A stretch of 64,000 bases of DNA from Agrococcus jejuensis. GTDB lineage: Bacteria; Actinomycetota; Actinomycetes; Actinomycetales; Microbacteriaceae. Both the position numbers and the translations under genes were made by a program. The notes beneath the pieces were generated by a model, which made no database searches, was not told the origin of the DNA, and saw nothing but the letters and a program-made list of their open reading frames with translations. The stretch covers positions 744,001 to 808,000 of the forward strand of contig NZ_LT629695.1 in the NCBI RefSeq assembly GCF_900099705.1, in the 5' to 3' direction. Of this stretch, positions 1 to 8,492 are shown piece by piece. Position 1 is the stretch's first letter. Each line of letters begins with the position of its first letter.

Positions 1-305
1 AGCGCGACGGCCGCGAGCACCCGCGGGTCGAGCTCGGCGAGGGCGGCCGACCACTCCGACGACGGCACGTCGCCGCCGACCTGGATCACGCCGGCGACGC
101 CCGAGCGCTCGGCGGCGTCGAGCGCCTCGCGGTAGCCGAACGCATCCCCGTCCTTGATCTCGAGGTGCGTGTGGTTGTCGTACACCGGCACGGCGAGCGG
201 CGCGGGCTCGGGCGGGCGCGTGAGGTCGCGGCCCTCGCCGGATCGCTCGCGCACGTACTCGCCGCCTGGCAGCGAGTGGGGTCCTGGCTCATCGGGCAGC
301 GGCAC
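1..305 (-). CDS. tatD: TatD-family metal-dependent hydrolase, 3' part outside the window
   Basis: Only the first ~101 codons are present; the gene continues past the left edge. The visible protein has the family opening: after a ~35-residue leader comes a VYDNHTHLEI segment whose HTH supplies metal-binding histidines, followed by DAAERSGVAGVIQVGGD. TatD proteins are metal-dependent nucleases or hydrolases with a TIM-barrel fold. The GTG at 303-305 is chosen because a TAGGCT hexamer at 312-317 ends 6 nt before it, the spacing seen at many genes here. It lies on the same strand as metG and rsmI, a common actinobacterial grouping, but two small genes and an opposite-strand pair intervene. Confidence 0.85.
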   Translation of the reverse strand, partial: MPLPDEPGPHSLPGGEYVRERSGEGRDLTRPPEPAPLAVPVYDNHTHLEIKDGDAFGYREALDAAERSGVAGVIQVGGDVPSSEWSAALAELDPRVLAAVA

Positions 306-452
306 CCGACCAGCCTAGGCGCGCGCAGCCATGCGCTTCGTCGGTGCCGGCCAAGGTCCGCCTCAGCGCCCTGACGAACGACTCGCTCGCCCGGTTGTGT
401 GGTGCGGCGGATGCGGGTGCGCCATGCTCGAGAGCAGTCGAAGGAGGCCGAC

Positions 453-980
453 ATGACCACCATCACGCGCACGACCCGCACCGCCCTCGCGGTGCTCGCC
501 GCGGCGGGGCTCGCGCTCACCGCCGCCTGCTCGTCGACCACGAGCCCCGGCGCATCCGGCGAGCCGAGCGACGAGCCGACGTCGTCGACGAGCCCGAGCC
601 CGATCGACTCGGCACCGCCCGCCGCGGGCGACCCGACGGCGATCCCCGACGACGACCCGCGCCTGTCCGACGCGATGGGCGCCCCGTCGTTCCCCGTCGT
701 CGAGTGGGCAGAGGCCGGCACGACGCTCACGGTGCTCATCGGCGGCTCGGGCTCCGCCGCCTGCGTGCCGACGCCCGTCGGCGCGACCGTCGAGGGCGAC
801 ACCGCCATCACCGTCGAGTTCACGCCGCCGTCCGGCGACCTCATGTGCACGGCCGACTTCCGCGTCTACGGCTGGGAGATCCCCCTCACCGAGGGCGTCG
901 ACGCGACGCAGACCGTCGAGGTCACCGTCGAGGGCCTGCAGGAGGGCGCCGAGCCGACCGTTGTGCCGCTCGCGCCGTAG
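453..980 (+). CDS. Putative secreted lipoprotein
   Basis: A 175-residue protein. It starts with a lipoprotein signal peptide: basic MTTITRTTRT, a hydrophobic Ala/Leu stretch, then a lipobox ending in ALTAAC, so the mature protein would be anchored by the acylated Cys near residue 24. A Ser/Pro/Thr-rich linker follows, then a ~120-residue domain with two cysteines (AACVPTP and LMCTADF) that could form a disulphide outside the cell. The ATG at 453 is preceded by AAGGAGG at 440-446, which decides against the longer reading frame. I recognise no named domain; function unknown. Confidence 0.75.
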   Translation: MTTITRTTRTALAVLAAAGLALTAACSSTTSPGASGEPSDEPTSSTSPSPIDSAPPAAGDPTAIPDDDPRLSDAMGAPSFPVVEWAEAGTTLTVLIGGSGSAACVPTPVGATVEGDTAITVEFTPPSGDLMCTADFRVYGWEIPLTEGVDATQTVEVTVEGLQEGAEPTVVPLAP

Positions 981-1360
981 TGGTCGACGAGCGCCAGCCG
1001 CGCATCGTCGAGGGCATGCGCGTCGAGCGGGCCGCCAGGCGCGGCCCGCCCGACGGCGTGCCTGCGCGAGCGCTCGACGGCGGTCCGATCGTGCGTCGCC
1101 TCGACGCCGACCGGATCGTCGTCGCGCTGCTGGCACCTGCCGACGCCGCGCCCGTCGCCATCACGACCCGGCGCCACGGCGACGCCGTGCATGCCGTCTT
1201 CCAGCCGTCGATCGGCAAGGGCCCGCGGCGCGAGCCCGTGCCGTGGCACTACGTGCTGCGACTGCCGGATGCTACGCCGACGCATGCGCCGCTCACGGTG
1301 CGCATCGTGGGGCTGGGATTCGACCCCGACGTCGACGTCGAGGTGCCTCCGCTGCCCTAG
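980..1360 (+). CDS. Small hypothetical protein
   Basis: A ~126-residue reading frame whose GTG at 980 overlaps the last base of the preceding lipoprotein stop, suggesting translational coupling. The composition is protein-like (LDADRIVVALLAPAD, PVPWHYVLRLPDATPTHAPLTVRIVGLGFDPD) with alternating hydrophobic stretches as in a beta-rich fold. No signal peptide or membrane segment is visible. An ATG at 1016 is an alternative start. I do not recognise the family. Confidence 0.5.
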   Translation: MVDERQPRIVEGMRVERAARRGPPDGVPARALDGGPIVRRLDADRIVVALLAPADAAPVAITTRRHGDAVHAVFQPSIGKGPRREPVPWHYVLRLPDATPTHAPLTVRIVGLGFDPDVDVEVPPLP

Positions 1361-1366
1361 CGCGCG

Positions 1367-1834
1367 TCAGGCCAGCTGCGCCAGCAGCTCGTCGATGCGC
1401 TCGAAGTCGGAGTCCATGCCGCCCTCGTCGAGGCCCGACTCGACCATCTGGTCGCACGCCTCCTTCGTCGAGTACGTCGACGTGATGACGAGGTCGGTGA
1501 GCCCGGGCGCGACCTCGACGAGGTCGAGCATCTCGAGCGTCACGCCGTGCTCGCCCTCGAACTGCCACGTGTGCACGATCCGCGTCGGCAGCACCTCGTG
1601 GTACGAGCCCCAGAAGCGATAGCGGCCCTCGCCGACCTCGACGGTGTAGTCGAACGCGCCACCCGTCGTCGGCTCGAAGCGATCGAGGCGCACGCAGCTG
1701 CCGCGCGGCCCCATCCATCGCACGAACAGGTCGGCGGTCGTGTGCACGCGGTGCACGTCCTCGACCGACGCCTGGAACGTGCGCCGATGCACGATGCTCT
1801 GGTCGCCGACGCGCTCGTGGGTCGTGGTCGTCAC
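1367..1834 (-). CDS. SRPBCC / AHSA1-like domain protein
   Basis: A 155-residue protein with the pattern of the START-like AHSA1 family: HRRTFQASVEDVHRVHTTADLFVRWMGP at the N-terminus, a central FEPTTGGAFDYTV...YRFWGSYHEV, and IVHTWQFEG...VTLEML before a C-terminal amphipathic helix. These proteins form a helix-grip fold with a hydrophobic cavity; ligands of bacterial members are mostly unknown. GTG at 1834 is chosen because GGGAGG lies just upstream on this strand; a longer in-frame start adds only low-complexity sequence. Confidence 0.85.
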   Translation of the reverse strand: MTTTTHERVGDQSIVHRRTFQASVEDVHRVHTTADLFVRWMGPRGSCVRLDRFEPTTGGAFDYTVEVGEGRYRFWGSYHEVLPTRIVHTWQFEGEHGVTLEMLDLVEVAPGLTDLVITSTYSTKEACDQMVESGLDEGGMDSDFERIDELLAQLA

Positions 1835-1910
1835 GGATGCCTCCCGGGTCGGGCGCGATGCGCCGACACCGACGCTAGCCCGCTCCACCGACGCCGTCGA
1901 GCGCCGTGCG

Positions 1911-2276
1911 TCAGACGCCGGGGCGCGGCACGTAGATCCACGCCTCGCGACCCGAGGCGAGCACGACCGACGTGCGCTCGTAGCCGACCGACTCGTACCG
2001 GTCGGTCGCGGCGAGCGCCTCGTCGTCGAGCGTCAGCACGCCGCCGTCGACGCGGTCGGCGACGTCGCCCGAGCGCTCGACGCCCGGGTGCAGGTCGCTG
2101 CCGGACGCCGCGATGACGGCGGGATCGGTGATGCGCACCGTCGTGAGACGCCAGCCGACGAGCGCGTCGGGCACCGTCGGCACGGGGCCGCCGTACAGCG
2201 CCTGCTGCACCGACTCCTGCCGCAGCGTGCCGAACGAGAAGACGGCGTGCGTGCCGGTCTCGCCCGCGTCGGTCAC
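1911..2276 (-). CDS. Gamma-glutamylcyclotransferase (AIG2-like) family protein
   Basis: A 121-residue protein with the AIG2/GGCT signature near the N-terminus: AVFSFGTLRQESVQQALYGG, where the F-x-x-G-T-L loop forms the substrate pocket, then DALVGWRLTTVRITDP and the late segment DRYESVGYERTSVVLASGREAWIYVP. Family members act on gamma-glutamyl amines or are uncharacterised. The GTG at 2276 overlaps the metG stop by 4 nt (GTGA), so it is probably translated from the metG mRNA. Confidence 0.85.
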   Translation of the reverse strand: MTDAGETGTHAVFSFGTLRQESVQQALYGGPVPTVPDALVGWRLTTVRITDPAVIAASGSDLHPGVERSGDVADRVDGGVLTLDDEALAATDRYESVGYERTSVVLASGREAWIYVPRPGV

Positions 2277-3811
2277 TGCGCCTCGACGCGCGGGAACAGC
2301 GGCGGGATCGTCTCGACCCGGCCCGTGCCGCGCCACGCGTGCGCCGAGCGGATCGCCTGGTCGCGCACCTCGCCCTCGCCGCCGACCGCCGCCCACAGCG
2401 CCTGCGTCGACCGCGTCATGACGGGCGCGAGCAGGATCGCCGCCGTGCCGATGCCCTGCACGAGCGTCGCGAGCACCGCATCCAGCTCGTCCTGGCGGGC
2501 GTCGTCCTTCGCGAGCACCCACGGCGCCTGCTCGGTGACGAAGCCGTTGAGGCGGTCGACGATGCGCATGGCCTGGTCGATGGCCTCGTGGATCTGGAAG
2601 CGGTCGATCGCCGCGTCCGCACGACCCACCGACGCCTCGAGCAGCTCGGCGACCTCGGGCACGGGCGCGACGTCGGGCACGACGCCGTCGCGGTACTTCT
2701 GCACCATCGCGATGGCGCGCGAGGCGAGGTTGCCGAGGCCGTTCGCGAGCTCGGAGTGGTAGCGCGCGTCGAGGTCCTCCCACGAGAACGACCCGTCGGA
2801 GCCGAACGCGATCGCGCGCATGAAGTAGTAGCGGAAGGCGTCGACGCCGAACACGTCGGTGATCTGCCGCGGCTCGATGCCCGTCGCCTTCGACTTCGAC
2901 ATCTTCTCGCCACCCACGAGCAGCCAGCCGTGGCCGAAGACGTGGTCGGAGACCGGGATGCCGGCGGCCATCTGCATCGCGGGCCAGATGACGGCGTGGA
3001 AGCGGGCGATGTCCTTGCCGACGATGTGCACGGCCGGCCAGCGACGCTCGAACGCCTCGTCGTCGACGCCGTAGCCGATGGCCGTGACGTAGTTGAGCAG
3101 CGCCTCGAACCACACGTAGACGACGTGATCCTCGTCCCACGGGATCTTGATGCCCCAGTCGAACGTCGAGCGGCTGATCGACAGGTCGGTGAGCCCCTGC
3201 GACACGAACGACCGCACCTCGTTGCGCACGTGCTCGGGCTGCACGTAGTCGGGGCGGTCGGCGTAGAGGTCGAGCAGCTGCTGCTGGAACTCCGACAGCT
3301 TGAAGAAGTAGTTCGCCTCGCGCACCGTCTCGACGGGGCGCGAGTGGATGGCGCAGACCAGCTGGCCCTCGTACTCGCCCGTGCCGGGCACGAGGTCGCT
3401 CGCCGTCTTGTACTCCTCGCAGCCGACGCAGTACTCGGCCTCGAACTCGCCGTGGTAGATCCAGCCCGCGTCGTAGAGGCGCTGCAGGAAGATCTTCACG
3501 CCGCGCTCGTGGCGCTCCTCCGTCGTGCGGATGAAGTCGTCGTTCGCGATGTCGAGCAGGTCGAGCTGCGGCTTCCACGCCGACTCGACGAGGCGGTCGG
3601 TCCACTCCTGCGGCGACGTGTCGTGCGCCGCGGCCGTGCGCATGATCTTCTGACCGTGCTCGTCGGTGCCCGTGAGCATGAACGTGTCGTCGCCGCGCAT
3701 GCGGTGCCAGCGCGCGAGCACGTCGGTCGCGACCTCGTTGTATGCGTGCCCGATGTGCGGCACGTCGTTGACGTAGTAGATCGGCGTCGTGACCGTGAAC
3801 CGCTCAGGCAT
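2273..3811 (-). CDS. metG: Methionyl-tRNA synthetase
   Basis: A 512-residue class I synthetase that charges tRNA-Met in the cytoplasm. HIGH is at residues 19-22 (PHIGHAYNEV) and KMSKS at 303-307 (EKMSKSKATG). A CVGC...VCAIH zinc-knuckle-like segment lies between the halves of the catalytic domain, and a helical anticodon-binding domain follows (DRLNGFVTEQAPWVLAKDD). There is no C-terminal tRNA-binding extension, so it is the short type. The ATG at 3811 has GGAG just upstream, and TAGGAT at 3819-3824 is at leaderless spacing; an in-frame ATG at 3820 is less likely. Confidence 0.97.
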   Translation of the reverse strand: MPERFTVTTPIYYVNDVPHIGHAYNEVATDVLARWHRMRGDDTFMLTGTDEHGQKIMRTAAAHDTSPQEWTDRLVESAWKPQLDLLDIANDDFIRTTEERHERGVKIFLQRLYDAGWIYHGEFEAEYCVGCEEYKTASDLVPGTGEYEGQLVCAIHSRPVETVREANYFFKLSEFQQQLLDLYADRPDYVQPEHVRNEVRSFVSQGLTDLSISRSTFDWGIKIPWDEDHVVYVWFEALLNYVTAIGYGVDDEAFERRWPAVHIVGKDIARFHAVIWPAMQMAAGIPVSDHVFGHGWLLVGGEKMSKSKATGIEPRQITDVFGVDAFRYYFMRAIAFGSDGSFSWEDLDARYHSELANGLGNLASRAIAMVQKYRDGVVPDVAPVPEVAELLEASVGRADAAIDRFQIHEAIDQAMRIVDRLNGFVTEQAPWVLAKDDARQDELDAVLATLVQGIGTAAILLAPVMTRSTQALWAAVGGEGEVRDQAIRSAHAWRGTGRVETIPPLFPRVEAQ

Positions 3812-3873
3812 GGTCTCCATCCTACGAAGGATGCTGGCGTCGTTACGCCGCGTGCCGCCAGCGGCCGCGCGGG

Positions 3874-4698
3874 TCAGCCGCGGCGGGCGGCGAGCGCGGC
3901 GTCGTACAGCTCGCGCTTGCCCCGGCCGGTCTCGTCGGCGACGGCCGCGGCGGCGTCCTTGAGCCGCTCCCCCGCTGCCACGCGGGCGAGCACGCCGGCG
4001 ACGGCGTCGTCGAGGGATGCGGGCGCGGGCGTCGCGCCGCCGATCACGAGCACGATCTCGCCCTTCACGCCCTCGCGCGCCCACGGCTCGAGCTCGGCGG
4101 CGGTGCCGCGCCGCACCTCCTCGAAGCGCTTCGTGAGCTCGCGCGCGACGGCCACGGGCCGGTCGCCCAGCTCGTGCGCGACGTCGGCGAGCGCGTCGGC
4201 GAGGCGGTGCGGCGACTCGAACAGCACGACGGTGCGGCGCTCGTCGGCGAGCGCACGCAGCGCGCTGCGGCGCTCGCCCTGCTTGCGCGGCAAGAAGCCG
4301 TCGAACGCGAAGCGGTCGGTCGGCAGGCCAGACAGCGCGAGCGCCGTGAGCACCGCCGACGGTCCGGGCAGCACCGTCACGGGCACGTCGGCCGCGATCG
4401 CCGCCTGCACGAGCCGGTAGCCGGGGTCGGAGACCGTCGGCATGCCGGCATCGGTGAGCAGCAGCACGTCGGTCTCGCGCGCCTGCTCGGCGAGCTCGGG
4501 AGCCAGCGCATCCTCGGTGTGCTCGTGCACGGCCACGAGCCGTGGGCGGTCGTCGCGCTCGACGTGCAGCGCCGCGAGCAGCCGCTGCGCCGTGCGCGTG
4601 TCCTCGGCGGCGATGACGGGTGCGGAGGCGAGCGCCTCGCGCAGCCGCGTGGTCGCGTCGCCGAGGTTGCCGATCGGGGTGGCGGCGACGAGGAGCAT
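3874..4698 (-). CDS. rsmI: 16S rRNA 2'-O-ribose C1402 methyltransferase
   Basis: A 274-residue SAM-dependent methyltransferase of the tetrapyrrole-methylase fold. The start MLLVAATPIGNLGD, the segments AAEDTRTAQRLL and LLTDAGMPTVSDPGYRLV, the glycine loop VTVLPGPSAVLTALALSGLP and FDGFLPRKQGER are typical of RsmI, which methylates C1402 in the ribosomal decoding centre. It is divergent from the pmt gene with only 42 bp between the starts, an order often seen in actinobacteria. The reading frame stays open far upstream of the ATG, but that part runs antisense to pmt and is not coding. Confidence 0.96.
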   Translation of the reverse strand: MLLVAATPIGNLGDATTRLREALASAPVIAAEDTRTAQRLLAALHVERDDRPRLVAVHEHTEDALAPELAEQARETDVLLLTDAGMPTVSDPGYRLVQAAIAADVPVTVLPGPSAVLTALALSGLPTDRFAFDGFLPRKQGERRSALRALADERRTVVLFESPHRLADALADVAHELGDRPVAVARELTKRFEEVRRGTAAELEPWAREGVKGEIVLVIGGATPAPASLDDAVAGVLARVAAGERLKDAAAAVADETGRGKRELYDAALAARRG

Positions 4699-4740
4699 GC
4701 ATCGATCCAAGCACCCATGAGCCCATGGGAGGATCGCCGA

Positions 4741-6306
4741 GTGACGCTCACGGATGCCAGCCCCGAGCATCCGGACGCCCAGCCGGCCGCCCCGGAGCCC
4801 GCCGCGCCCCGCCGCGACCTGCTCGCGCCGCTGCGCACGCCGCAGGCCCGTCGCATCATCGACCTCGCCGCCCCGATCGGCGTCGTCGCGCTGGCCGCGA
4901 CGCTGCGGTTCGCGAACCTCGGCAACCCGCACGAGCTCGTCTTCGACGAGACGTACTACGTCAAGGACGCGTACTCGCTGTGGCAGCTCGGCTACGAGGG
5001 GCAGTGGCCCGACGACGCGAACGACGCGTTCGTCGACGGCACCTCCACGCTGCAGTCGACGCCGTCGTTCGTCGTGCATCCGCCGCTCGGCAAGTGGATC
5101 CTCGGCATCGGCATGGGCCTCGGCGGCATCGACGACCCGTTCGCGTGGCGCTGGCCCGCGGCGCTCGTCGGCGTGCTCGTCGTCGTGCTGACGATGCTCG
5201 TCGCCCGCGCCCTCACGCGCTCGTGGACGTTCGGCGCCCTCGCGGGCCTGCTGCTCGCGATCGACGGCCAGGCGATCGTCATGAGCCGCACGGTGCTGCT
5301 CGACCAGACGCTCGCGCTCTTCGTGCTCGCCGCCGCCGCAGCGCTCCTGCTCGACCGACGCGGCGCGCCAGCGCGCATCGTGCGCTGGCGGCACGCGCAT
5401 CCCGGATCCTGGCTCGGGCCCGCGCTCTGGTCGAGACCGTGGGTCGTCGCCGCCGGTGCGATGCTCGGCGCGGCGTGCGCCGTGAAGTGGTCGGGCCTCT
5501 ACTTCGTCGCCGCGTTCGGCCTGTGGTCGGTCGCGCTCGACGCGCTCGACCGGCGCCGCGCGGGCATCCGCGGCTGGCACGTCGGCACCCTGCTGACGCA
5601 GGCGCCGACGAGCCTCGTGCTCGTCATGCTGCCGGCTCTCGCCGTGTACCTCGTGTCGTGGACGGGCTGGTTCGGCGGCGGCTACGGCTCGTCGTGGGCG
5701 CGCGACAACCCCGGCGAGCTGCTCACCGGCGCGTTCGCGTGGGTACCCGAGCGGCTGCAGGCGCTGTGGCACTACCACCAGCAGATGTGGACGTTCCACG
5801 TCGGCCTCACGAACGACCACCCGTTCGAGAGCCCCGCGTGGCAGTGGCTGCTGCTGCTGCGCCCCACCGCGTTCCTGCTGCACCTCGACGGCGACCAGAT
5901 GACGTTCATCACGGCGCTCGCGAACCCCGTGATCTGGTTCCCGGCCGTCGCGGCCCTCGCGGTGCTGCTCTACCGCATGGGCTCGCGGCTCGACCGCACC
6001 GCCGCGTTCCTCGTCGTCGCCGTCGCGGCCGGCTACGTGCCGTGGCTCGCCTTCCCCGACCGCACGATCTTCGCCTTCTACACGATCGTGTTCGAGCCGT
6101 TCCTCGTCATCGGGCTCGCCTACCTGCTGTGGCGACTCGTGCACGGCCGCGTGCGGCCCATGACCGCGCGCGTCGGCCGCATCCTCGTCGCCGCCCTCGT
6201 CGTGCTCGCCATCGCCGCCACGATCTTCTTCGCCCCCATCTGGTACGGCGTGTGGGAGCACGAGGACCTGCTGCGCCTGCGGTACTGGCTGCCCGGCTGG
6301 CGCTGA
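4741..6306 (+). CDS. pmt: Dolichyl-phosphate-mannose--protein O-mannosyltransferase (GT39)
   Basis: A 521-residue polytopic membrane protein. After an acidic cytoplasmic N-terminus comes the first membrane helix and the catalytic loop ELVFDETYYVKDAY with Asp69-Glu70, the acidic pair conserved in PMT enzymes. VVHPPLGKW follows, then about ten membrane spans and a WHYHQQMWTFH loop. The enzyme transfers mannose from polyprenyl-phosphate-mannose to Ser/Thr of Sec-exported proteins. GTG at 4741 is preceded by GGGAGG; GAGGAT sits 6 nt before it. Targets may include the secreted Ser/Thr-rich lipoproteins in this window, which is an inference. Confidence 0.95.
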   Translation: MTLTDASPEHPDAQPAAPEPAAPRRDLLAPLRTPQARRIIDLAAPIGVVALAATLRFANLGNPHELVFDETYYVKDAYSLWQLGYEGQWPDDANDAFVDGTSTLQSTPSFVVHPPLGKWILGIGMGLGGIDDPFAWRWPAALVGVLVVVLTMLVARALTRSWTFGALAGLLLAIDGQAIVMSRTVLLDQTLALFVLAAAAALLLDRRGAPARIVRWRHAHPGSWLGPALWSRPWVVAAGAMLGAACAVKWSGLYFVAAFGLWSVALDALDRRRAGIRGWHVGTLLTQAPTSLVLVMLPALAVYLVSWTGWFGGGYGSSWARDNPGELLTGAFAWVPERLQALWHYHQQMWTFHVGLTNDHPFESPAWQWLLLLRPTAFLLHLDGDQMTFITALANPVIWFPAVAALAVLLYRMGSRLDRTAAFLVVAVAAGYVPWLAFPDRTIFAFYTIVFEPFLVIGLAYLLWRLVHGRVRPMTARVGRILVAALVVLAIAATIFFAPIWYGVWEHEDLLRLRYWLPGWR

Positions 6307-6309
6307 CCC

Positions 6310-7194
6310 CTAGTCGTCGTCGACGACGGGATCGGTCAGGACCGCCGCGAGGGCACGCGCCTGCACGTCACGCTGCGCCGATCGCGGATCCTCGAGCGTG
6401 ATGAGCGCCTTCCACAGCGCCCAGCCGCGCGCCCTGCCCCAGGTGTCGTCGTCGAGCCCGACCGCGTCGCGCAGCACGCGGCGACCGGATGCGTCGAGCC
6501 CGGTCCAGGCGAGCACGAGGTCGCACGCCGGGTCGCCGACGCCGACCTGACCGAAGTCGATGACGCCCGCGAGTCGCCCGTCGACCTGCAGGAGATTCGT
6601 CGCGGCGACGTCGCCGTGCACCCACACGGGCTCGCGCTGCCACGACCACGCGAGCGCCCGCTCCCAGATCGCCTCGGCCGCATCCGCGTCGATCGTCCAA
6701 CCGATCGTGCCGAGCGCGCGCCGCACGTCGCCGTCGTAGACGCCGAGGTGCCCGCCGCGATGGAAGGTGCGCTCCCCTGCCGGCGGACCGTCGGCGGCAG
6801 GGATGCGATGCAGCGCGCGCAGGAAGGCGCCTACGTCGGCGGCGAACGCGTCCGACGCGATGCCCATGGGCACGAGCGGCTCCCCAGGCACCCAACGGCG
6901 CACCGCCCAGGGGAAGGGGTAGCCCTCGCCCGGCTCGCCCACGGCGACGGGCTCGGGCACCGGCACGGGCAGGTGCGGCGCGAGCACGGGCAGCCAGCGA
7001 TCCTCGACGGCGACGGCGCCGACGTAGCCCGCAGCGCTCGGCAGGCGCACGACGAGGTCGGGCCCGAGCCGGAACGTGCGGTTGTCGTTGCCCTGACGGT
7101 CGACCGGCCGCACGGGCAGATGCCCGAGGTGCGGCAGCTGCGCGGCGACGAGACGCGCGACGAGCGCCGCGTCGATGCGCGGCGGGTCGGTCAT
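6310..7194 (-). CDS. Aminoglycoside phosphotransferase (APH) family kinase
   Basis: A 294-residue small-molecule kinase-like protein. It has a nucleotide-binding lobe with NDNRTFRLGPDLVVRLP, the catalytic loop VWVHGDVAATNLL (HGD plus Asn) and the metal-binding segment VIDFGQVGVGDPACDL. All catalytic residues look intact. Members phosphorylate aminoglycosides, macrolides, sugars or other hydroxyl substrates; the substrate cannot be read from the sequence. It overlaps the upstream tetR-like gene by 4 nt (ATGA), so both are probably one transcript and the kinase may share its control. Confidence 0.88.
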   Translation of the reverse strand: MTDPPRIDAALVARLVAAQLPHLGHLPVRPVDRQGNDNRTFRLGPDLVVRLPSAAGYVGAVAVEDRWLPVLAPHLPVPVPEPVAVGEPGEGYPFPWAVRRWVPGEPLVPMGIASDAFAADVGAFLRALHRIPAADGPPAGERTFHRGGHLGVYDGDVRRALGTIGWTIDADAAEAIWERALAWSWQREPVWVHGDVAATNLLQVDGRLAGVIDFGQVGVGDPACDLVLAWTGLDASGRRVLRDAVGLDDDTWGRARGWALWKALITLEDPRSAQRDVQARALAAVLTDPVVDDD

Positions 7195-7796
7195 GCGCGC
7201 TCGGGAGCGGTCGTGAGCGTGGCGCCGATCGCGAGGTAGGCCTCGAACGCGGGCTGCACCGCCTCGATCGGCACGTGTCCGGCGGCGACGAGCTGCGCGA
7301 GTCCGTGCGCGGCGCCCCAGGCGCCGACGACGGCCGCCTCGACCTCCTGCGCGCCGAGGTCCGGCGCGATGCGTGCGATCGCTGCGCCGATGAGCGCCTC
7401 GTTCTCGGCGATGAGGGCCGTCATCTCCGACCCCGTCTGCCCCGGCACGCACACCTCGGGATCGAAGATCACGGCGAACCCTTGCGGGTGCTCGTGCGCG
7501 TAGCCCACGTACGCGGCGCCCATCGCGACGAACGCGGCCCGCGCGTCGGCTTCGCCGTCCCCCGCGGCGCGCTGTGCCTCGACGAGCCGGGTCATGTGGC
7601 GGATGCCGAGCCGTTGCAGCAGCGCATGGCGATCGGCGAAGTGGTGGTAGGGCGCGTTGTGGCTGACGCCCGCGCGCCTGGCGACCTCGCGGAGGCTCAG
7701 GGATGCGGCGCCACGCTCGGCGAGCAGGCTGTCGGCCGCCGCCTCGAGCGCGCTGGCGAGATCGCCGTGGTGGTAGCGCGACTCGGATCTTGACAT
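7191..7796 (-). CDS. TetR-family transcriptional regulator
   Basis: A 201-residue regulator. The N-terminal helix-turn-helix is clear: YHHGDLASALEAAADSLLAERGAASLSLREVARRAGVSHNAPYHHFADRHALLQRLG. The C-terminal ligand domain resembles TetR_C_13-type proteins (AAYVGYAHEHPQGFAVIFDPE). ATG at 7796 is chosen; a TACGAT hexamer at 7804-7809 ends 7 nt before it. The 78-bp gap to the divergent oxidoreductase gene holds a perfect 23-bp palindrome (7822-7844), the probable operator for repression of both sides. The downstream kinase overlaps its stop. Confidence 0.92.
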   Translation of the reverse strand: MSRSESRYHHGDLASALEAAADSLLAERGAASLSLREVARRAGVSHNAPYHHFADRHALLQRLGIRHMTRLVEAQRAAGDGEADARAAFVAMGAAYVGYAHEHPQGFAVIFDPEVCVPGQTGSEMTALIAENEALIGAAIARIAPDLGAQEVEAAVVGAWGAAHGLAQLVAAGHVPIEAVQPAFEAYLAIGATLTTAPERA

Positions 7797-7806
7797 GCGC
7801 AAGATC
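7786..7806. promoter_or_regulatory. Second inverted repeat over the tetR start
   Basis: GATCTTG (7786-7792) and CAAGATC (7800-7806) form 7-bp arms with a 7-bp centre. It covers the ATG and touches the -10 of the TetR gene, so it could be a second binding site or only a transcript hairpin. Confidence 0.35.
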
Positions 7807-7821
7807 GTACCCGATGCTGGG

Positions 7822-7844
7822 CAGTGTCCAGATTGTGGACACTG
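7822..7844. promoter_or_regulatory. Palindromic operator between tetR and NAD(P)H oxidoreductase
   Basis: CAGTGTCCA at 7822-7830 and TGGACACTG at 7836-7844 are perfect 9-bp arms around a 5-bp spacer. Size and position between divergent genes match a TetR-family operator. It lies about where the -35 element of the TetR promoter (-10 at 7804-7809) should be. Confidence 0.7.
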
Positions 7845-7874
7845 TCAAGATTTGATTCGAGCAAGGAGCTCGCC

Positions 7875-8492
7875 ATGCGCACCCTCGTCATCGACGGCCA
7901 CCCGAACCCCGACTCCCTCTCGGCAGCGCTCGCCGCGCGCTACGCCGCCGAGAGCGACGACGCGCGACTGCTCGTCGTGCGCGACCTCGACTTCGATCTC
8001 GTGCTGCATCGCGGCTACCGCGGCGAGCAGCCCTTCGAGCCCGACCTCGCCGACGCGCTGCAGGCCATCCGCGACGCCGAGCACGTCGTCGTCGTGACCC
8101 CCGTGTGGTGGGGATCGGTGCCCGCGCTGCTCAAGGGCTTCCTCGACCGGGTGCTCGTGTACGGCGAGGCGTTCCGCTACACCGAGCGCGGCACGCCCGA
8201 GGGCCTCCTCGCCGGTCGCACGGGCCGCCTCGTCGTGACGAGCGACTCCCCGCGCTGGTACCTGCCGCTCGTCGGCGACACCACCGTGCGGCACCTGCGC
8301 ACGACGACGCTGCGATTCTGCGGCATCCGCCCCGTGCGCCTCACGCGCGCGACGAGCGTGCGGTCGTCGACGCCCGAGCGGCGCGAGCGCTGGCTCGACC
8401 GCATGGCCTCGGACGCGCGCCGCGACGGCGCCGCGACCGACGCGGGCCGCCGCTCGGACGAGCGGTCGACGCCGGGCATGATGGTGCGGTGA
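7875..8492 (+). CDS. NAD(P)H:quinone oxidoreductase / flavodoxin-like protein
   Basis: A 205-residue flavodoxin-fold protein of the NAD(P)H dehydrogenase (quinone) family: MRTLVIDGHPNPDSLSAALAARY is the FMN phosphate-binding start, VVVVTPVWWGSVPALLKGFLDRVL the second flavin loop, and RYTERGTPEGLLAGRTGRLVVTSDSP the third. These enzymes reduce quinones or electrophiles by two-electron transfer and are often induced by toxic compounds. Ribosome site AAGGAG at 7863-7868 fits ATG 7875. It is divergent from a TetR gene across a palindrome and overlaps the next hydrolase gene by 4 nt. Confidence 0.9.
   Translation: MRTLVIDGHPNPDSLSAALAARYAAESDDARLLVVRDLDFDLVLHRGYRGEQPFEPDLADALQAIRDAEHVVVVTPVWWGSVPALLKGFLDRVLVYGEAFRYTERGTPEGLLAGRTGRLVVTSDSPRWYLPLVGDTTVRHLRTTTLRFCGIRPVRLTRATSVRSSTPERRERWLDRMASDARRDGAATDAGRRSDERSTPGMMVR

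Noticed and set aside
3874..6261. Long minus-strand open frame across pmt continuing into rsmI
   Set aside because: Only the part below 4698 is RsmI; the rest is antisense to pmt with low-complexity Arg/Glu/His content, a GC-driven shadow.
6310..7194. Antibiotic resistance gene call for the APH-like kinase
   Set aside because: The HGD/DFG core is shared by many unrelated small-molecule kinases; no subfamily signature for a given antibiotic was seen.
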